A DNA stretch of 64,000 bases, taken from positions 10,253,129 through 10,317,128 of the forward strand of contig NC_037262.1 in assembly GCF_000002425.4 (NCBI RefSeq), given 5' to 3'. Shown here piece by piece: positions 60,791-64,000 of this stretch. Made by a program: the position numbers and the translations under genes. The first letter of the stretch is position 1; each line of letters opens with the position of its first letter. Below the pieces are notes generated by a model. It saw only the letters and a list, made by a program, of their open reading frames with translations, did not search any database and was not told the origin of the DNA. This stretch comes from Physcomitrium patens. Taxonomy: Eukaryota; Streptophyta; Bryopsida; Funariales; Funariaceae.

Positions 60791-61343
60791 TATCAAGGAC
60801 AAGAACTCGATGAAAGCTAAAGAGTAAGTGAGACTTTTCTCAAAAAAGAAATATGACAAAATAGAAATATGTATATTAAGAAAGAAACTGGAATGGCTAT
60901 TGCCAAAATACAAGAAAACTAGAGACCCTTGAAACTAGACTAGAAGCAAGAAAGGAGTTGACAAGAGTGAAGAAGCCTTCACTCTTGTCTCTATATATAC
61001 TATCTAACTAGGGGCTACGTGGCAACGTTCTATAGGACCTCCAATATGTGGTAACTTTGTAGGACACATGCCTTGACTTACAAGGCAAGTTTTCCTACGT
61101 GTGGGCCACATAGTTAGCTTGATCTTCAAGCTAACAACATGTGTGGCACATGGCCAACTTGTTGACCACGTTTCTAATCCAAAAAGTCAATTAAAGACAC
61201 CTATGAAGTCAAAGTAGCGTCTAGGAAGTTTCTAGGAAGCTTCTATATTAAATATTATACAATTAACTTACTTTTATCTACTTTTACTTACTTCTACCTA
61301 TTTCTATATGTAATTATTAGCTTATATGATTATGGCCGTGACA
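60791..61343 (-). repeat. 5' LTR of young gypsy element
   Basis: This is the partner of 54966-55518. Its inner terminus reads tatca instead of tgtca, one of the roughly six differences. The outer end is followed by the target duplication at 61344. Confidence 0.95.
60990..60999 (-). promoter_or_regulatory. Candidate TATA box in the gypsy 5' LTR
   Basis: The minus strand reads GTATATATAG about 345 bases after the LTR start. The same box occurs in the other LTR copies. Transcription would start roughly 30 bases downstream, near 60965, defining the U3/R border. This is inferred from sequence only. Confidence 0.5.
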
Positions 61344-61348
61344 GCATG
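61344..61348. repeat. Target site duplication, right copy (GCATG)
   Basis: This is an exact match of 54961-54965, directly following the outer end of the right LTR. The old element's protease reading resumes here. Confidence 0.95.
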
Positions 61349-64000
61349 CTGCTATGAAAGAATCACCATATATTATTTATGCCACACCTATTTCTACTGG
61401 TGCAAAGACTTCAAGTGGCATTCCAAGCCAATATCAAGAATTTTAAGATGTATTTGAAAAAAAGAATGCGGATACATTCTCAGAACATCATCCCTATGAT
61501 TGCTCAATTGACCTTCAAGAAGGAGCACAACCATCATTCGGACCAATCTACAGTTTATTACAAAATGAGTTGATTGAACTCAAGGAGTATATTGAAGAAA
61601 ATCTAGCCAAGAATTTTATATGCCATTCTAAATCTCTAGCAAGAGCTCCAATTCTATTTGTGAAGAAAAAAGATTGGATTATTGTGGATGGGTGTTGATT
61701 ATCAAGGACTCAACAAGATTACTATCAAGAACATGTATCGACTACCTTTAATATCTGGACTTCTTGATCAGTTGAATCAAGCTAAGAACTATACAAAAAT
61801 AGATCTCCGGAGAGCATACAATCTAGTACGCATCAAAGAAAGAGATGAATGGAAGACTATGTTTTGAACTAGGTATGGATATTTTGAATACAACATCATG
61901 CCTTTTGGACTTACGAATGCACCAGCAGCTTTTCAACATCTAATGAATGATGTTTTTCAAGAATTTTTGGATAATTTTGTGATTTGTTATCTAGACAACA
62001 TCATGATCTATTCTAAGAATCCAGAAGAAGATGAACTTCATGTTCGTCGTGTGTTACAAAAATTAAGAGATATAGGATTCTATGCCAAGATAGAAAAGTG
62101 TGTATTCCACACTACTCAAGTCAATTTCTTAGGTTACATTATTCCAAATGATGGACTTATGATGGATCCTAAGAAAGTTTAAACTATTATAAATTGGAAG
62201 ATTTCAAAAATGGTAAGAGATGTCCAATGCTTTTTGGGATTTGCTAACTACTATTGGATCTTCATCAAAGACTTCTTTCGAATTGCAGCTCCACTTACAC
62301 GTTTGACTTGTAAAGACAAACTCCAATGGAATCAAGAAGCGAAAGTTGCTTTTGAATCTCTGAAGACAACGTTTGTTTCTATACCAATCTTGTATCGAGT
62401 TGATTTTTCCAAAGCATTCTTTATGGAAATAGATGCATCAGACTTTGCTCTGCGTGCGGTTTTGTCATAAATAGGAATAGATAACAAACTTCATCTAATA
62501 GCCTTTCATTCAAGAAAATTCTCAGTAGCAAAAATCAATTATGAGATCCATGACAAAGAACTTCTTGCAATTGTGGATTCTTTTTAAGAATGGTGTCATT
62601 ATCTAAAAGGCACTTCCAGTCCAGTTGTCGTGTATACGGATCACAAGAACCTCAATTATTTCATATTAGTATGCATATTAAATCATCGTCAAGCTTGTTG
62701 GAGCATATTTTTATCAAGATTCGAGTTCATCATCATTTAATGGCCAGAAAAACAACAAGGTTTGTCTGATGCCTTGTTTAGACATTCTTATCTTACACCA
62801 AAAGAAGGAGATGCAACTTTTGAGCAACAAAGAACGGTTCTCTTGAAGCCGAAGCAATTTCATATTCGAGCAATAAAATCAACATTGACTGTTGATTTAA
62901 CTTTTCTCAAGCAAGTCCAGTTAAGTATGTGTTCAGACCCTCTTGTTCATAATATCAAGAATAATTCTTCTATATCTCATGATCCCTCTAAATTCGAGTT
63001 CAAGAACAACCTACTCTATTTTGAAGGATGCCTATACGTTCTAGAAGGAGAAGCACATATACGTATTCTTCAAGTTTGTCATGACTTTCTAGCAGCAGGA
63101 TATTTTGGATACAATAAGACTTTGGAGCTGATATCTAGGGATTTTTGGTGGCCTCAAATGTGGAAGGTAGTCAAAGATTTTTGTACAGTCATGTGATATT
63201 TGCTCAAGATCAAAAATTCCTCGTCATCGAGCTTTTGGACTTCTTCAGCCATAACCCATTCTAAAACAACGATGGTCTTTTATTTCTATAGATTTCATCA
63301 CGAATCTTCCAATCTCTGGTTCTTATGACTCTATATTCATGATAGTAGATCGTTTTACTAAGATGGCACATTTTGTACCATATACAAAATCTATCACAGG
63401 TGAAAAAATAGCTAAGCTCTTTCTTGACAATATCTATCGCTATCATGGATTATCCAAGGATATTATATTAGATAGAAGAACTCAATTTGTATCAAGATTT
63501 TGGTGGATTTCTTTTAAGATTCTAAAAGTGGATATAAAACTATCTTCGACATTCCATCCTCAAATTGATGGATAAACACAGCGTGTTAATCAAATTTTGG
63601 AGCAATATTTAAGATATACCATTAACTACCAATAAGATGATTGGACAATTCTTTTATCATTGACATAGTTTGCTTACAATAACACGATATATTCTTCTAC
63701 AAAACAAATACCTTTCTTTGCTAATTATGATTATCATCCACGACTTGATACTTTTGACTTTTCAAAAGTTGATAATCTTGCTACAAAAGATTTGATGATT
63801 CATTTGTAAGAGCTACATGCAATGATAAAGGCATAGTTAAAAAGAAGCTCAAGAACAACAAAAGGTCAATGCAGATTTCTATCGAAAGGAACAACCACCA
63901 TTCTACTTGGATGATAAGGTATAGCTACTTTGTCACAATATCAAGACCACTCGTCCTTGTGACAAGTTGGACTATCGAAGGCTTGGACCATTTTCTATTT
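61349..64000 (+). pseudogene. Old gypsy pol, continued: RT, RNase H, integrase
   Basis: Sequence picks up in pol at the residue where it broke off at 54965. RT is in pieces with [15 protein letters not shown] and YLDN in place of the YLDD catalytic motif (about 61988-62000), so a catalytic Asp is lost. RNase H follows from 62210 with a stop at 62468-62470. The integrase zinc region is at 62762-63196 and the core at 63339-63575, with the second catalytic Asp context DRRTQF. More stops follow up to the window end, before any chromodomain or LTR. Confidence 0.9.

Larger units (their letters stand above)
54966..61343 (-). mobile_element. Young, nearly intact Ty3/gypsy chromovirus
   Basis: The element is 6378 bases with two 553-base LTRs of about 99 per cent identity, a 5-base target duplication (GCATG), a primer-binding-like box, gag, pol (protease, RT, RNase H, integrase, chromodomain), an extra ORF and a polypurine tract. 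The domain order with integrase after RNase H and the terminal chromodomain place it among chromoviruses. It lies within the protease gene of an older copy of its own family in the opposite orientation. Two lesions, a one-base gag/pol frame change and one in-frame stop in RT, mean it cannot make a full Gag-Pol by itself unless recoded. Confidence 0.96.
52734..64000 (+). mobile_element. Old Ty3/gypsy chromovirus, plus orientation, split by a younger copy
   Basis: The element starts with its 5' LTR (52734-53294), has a primer-binding-like box (53317-53326), gag from 53507, protease to 54965, then 6378 bases of a minus-strand element of the same family, and resumes at 61344 with the rest of protease, RT, RNase H and integrase. 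It runs off the window with its chromodomain and 3' LTR unseen. Scattered stops show it is inactive. One copy of the 5-base target duplication belongs to this element, and removing the insert restores the reading frame across the junction. Confidence 0.93.

Noticed and set aside
1..64000. CRISPR arrays, operons or other prokaryotic systems
   Set aside because: No spaced short repeats or polycistronic gene layout; all genes have spliceosomal introns and plant family signatures.

Overview
This is nuclear DNA of a land plant. The evidence is spliceosomal introns with GT..AG borders, plant-type gene families (a two-domain DJ-1 protein like Arabidopsis DJ1D, a KT-group sugar-phosphate translocator, eEF1B-beta, a GT92 glycosyltransferase, an Fb15-like mitochondrial protein), a U6 snRNA gene, and plant Ty3/gypsy chromoviruses and Ty1/copia elements. 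Compact genes with long UTR-like flanks, many (TA)n microsatellites and AT-rich spacers would suit a bryophyte such as a moss, but that is inference and the species cannot be fixed from this window.

Layout. 1-8 kb: decayed Ty3/gypsy copies of one family in both orientations, broken up by two copies of an anonymous repeat, one carrying a tRNA-Asp-type primer binding site. 7.8-13 kb: a decayed Ty1/copia element in minus orientation between two LTR copies. 14.8-17 kb: a GC-richer block with diverged direct repeats around a U6 snRNA gene (minus). 17.3-19.3 kb: a second copia remnant. 19.4-46 kb: a gene island holding GT92 (+), DJ-1 (-), eEF1B-beta (-), a nucleotide-sugar/triose-phosphate-type transporter (-), a kinase pseudogene (-), a TMEM70-like gene (-), an Fb15-like small gene (+) and a conserved three-exon gene of unknown function (-). 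46-52.7 kb: a GC-rich flank followed by very AT-rich DNA with no recognisable gene. 52.7-64 kb: an old plus-strand gypsy copy split by a younger, nearly intact minus-strand copy of the same family, with a 5-bp target duplication.

I built the exon models by hand from splice consensus, reading phase and family similarity. All six multi-exon models keep frame through every junction. The host genes are housekeeping or organellar functions with no operon-like relation. The retroelements explain most of the rest. The least explained item is an extra ORF of 140 codons between pol and the 3' LTR of the young gypsy element, with a decayed counterpart in a second copy 53 kb away.
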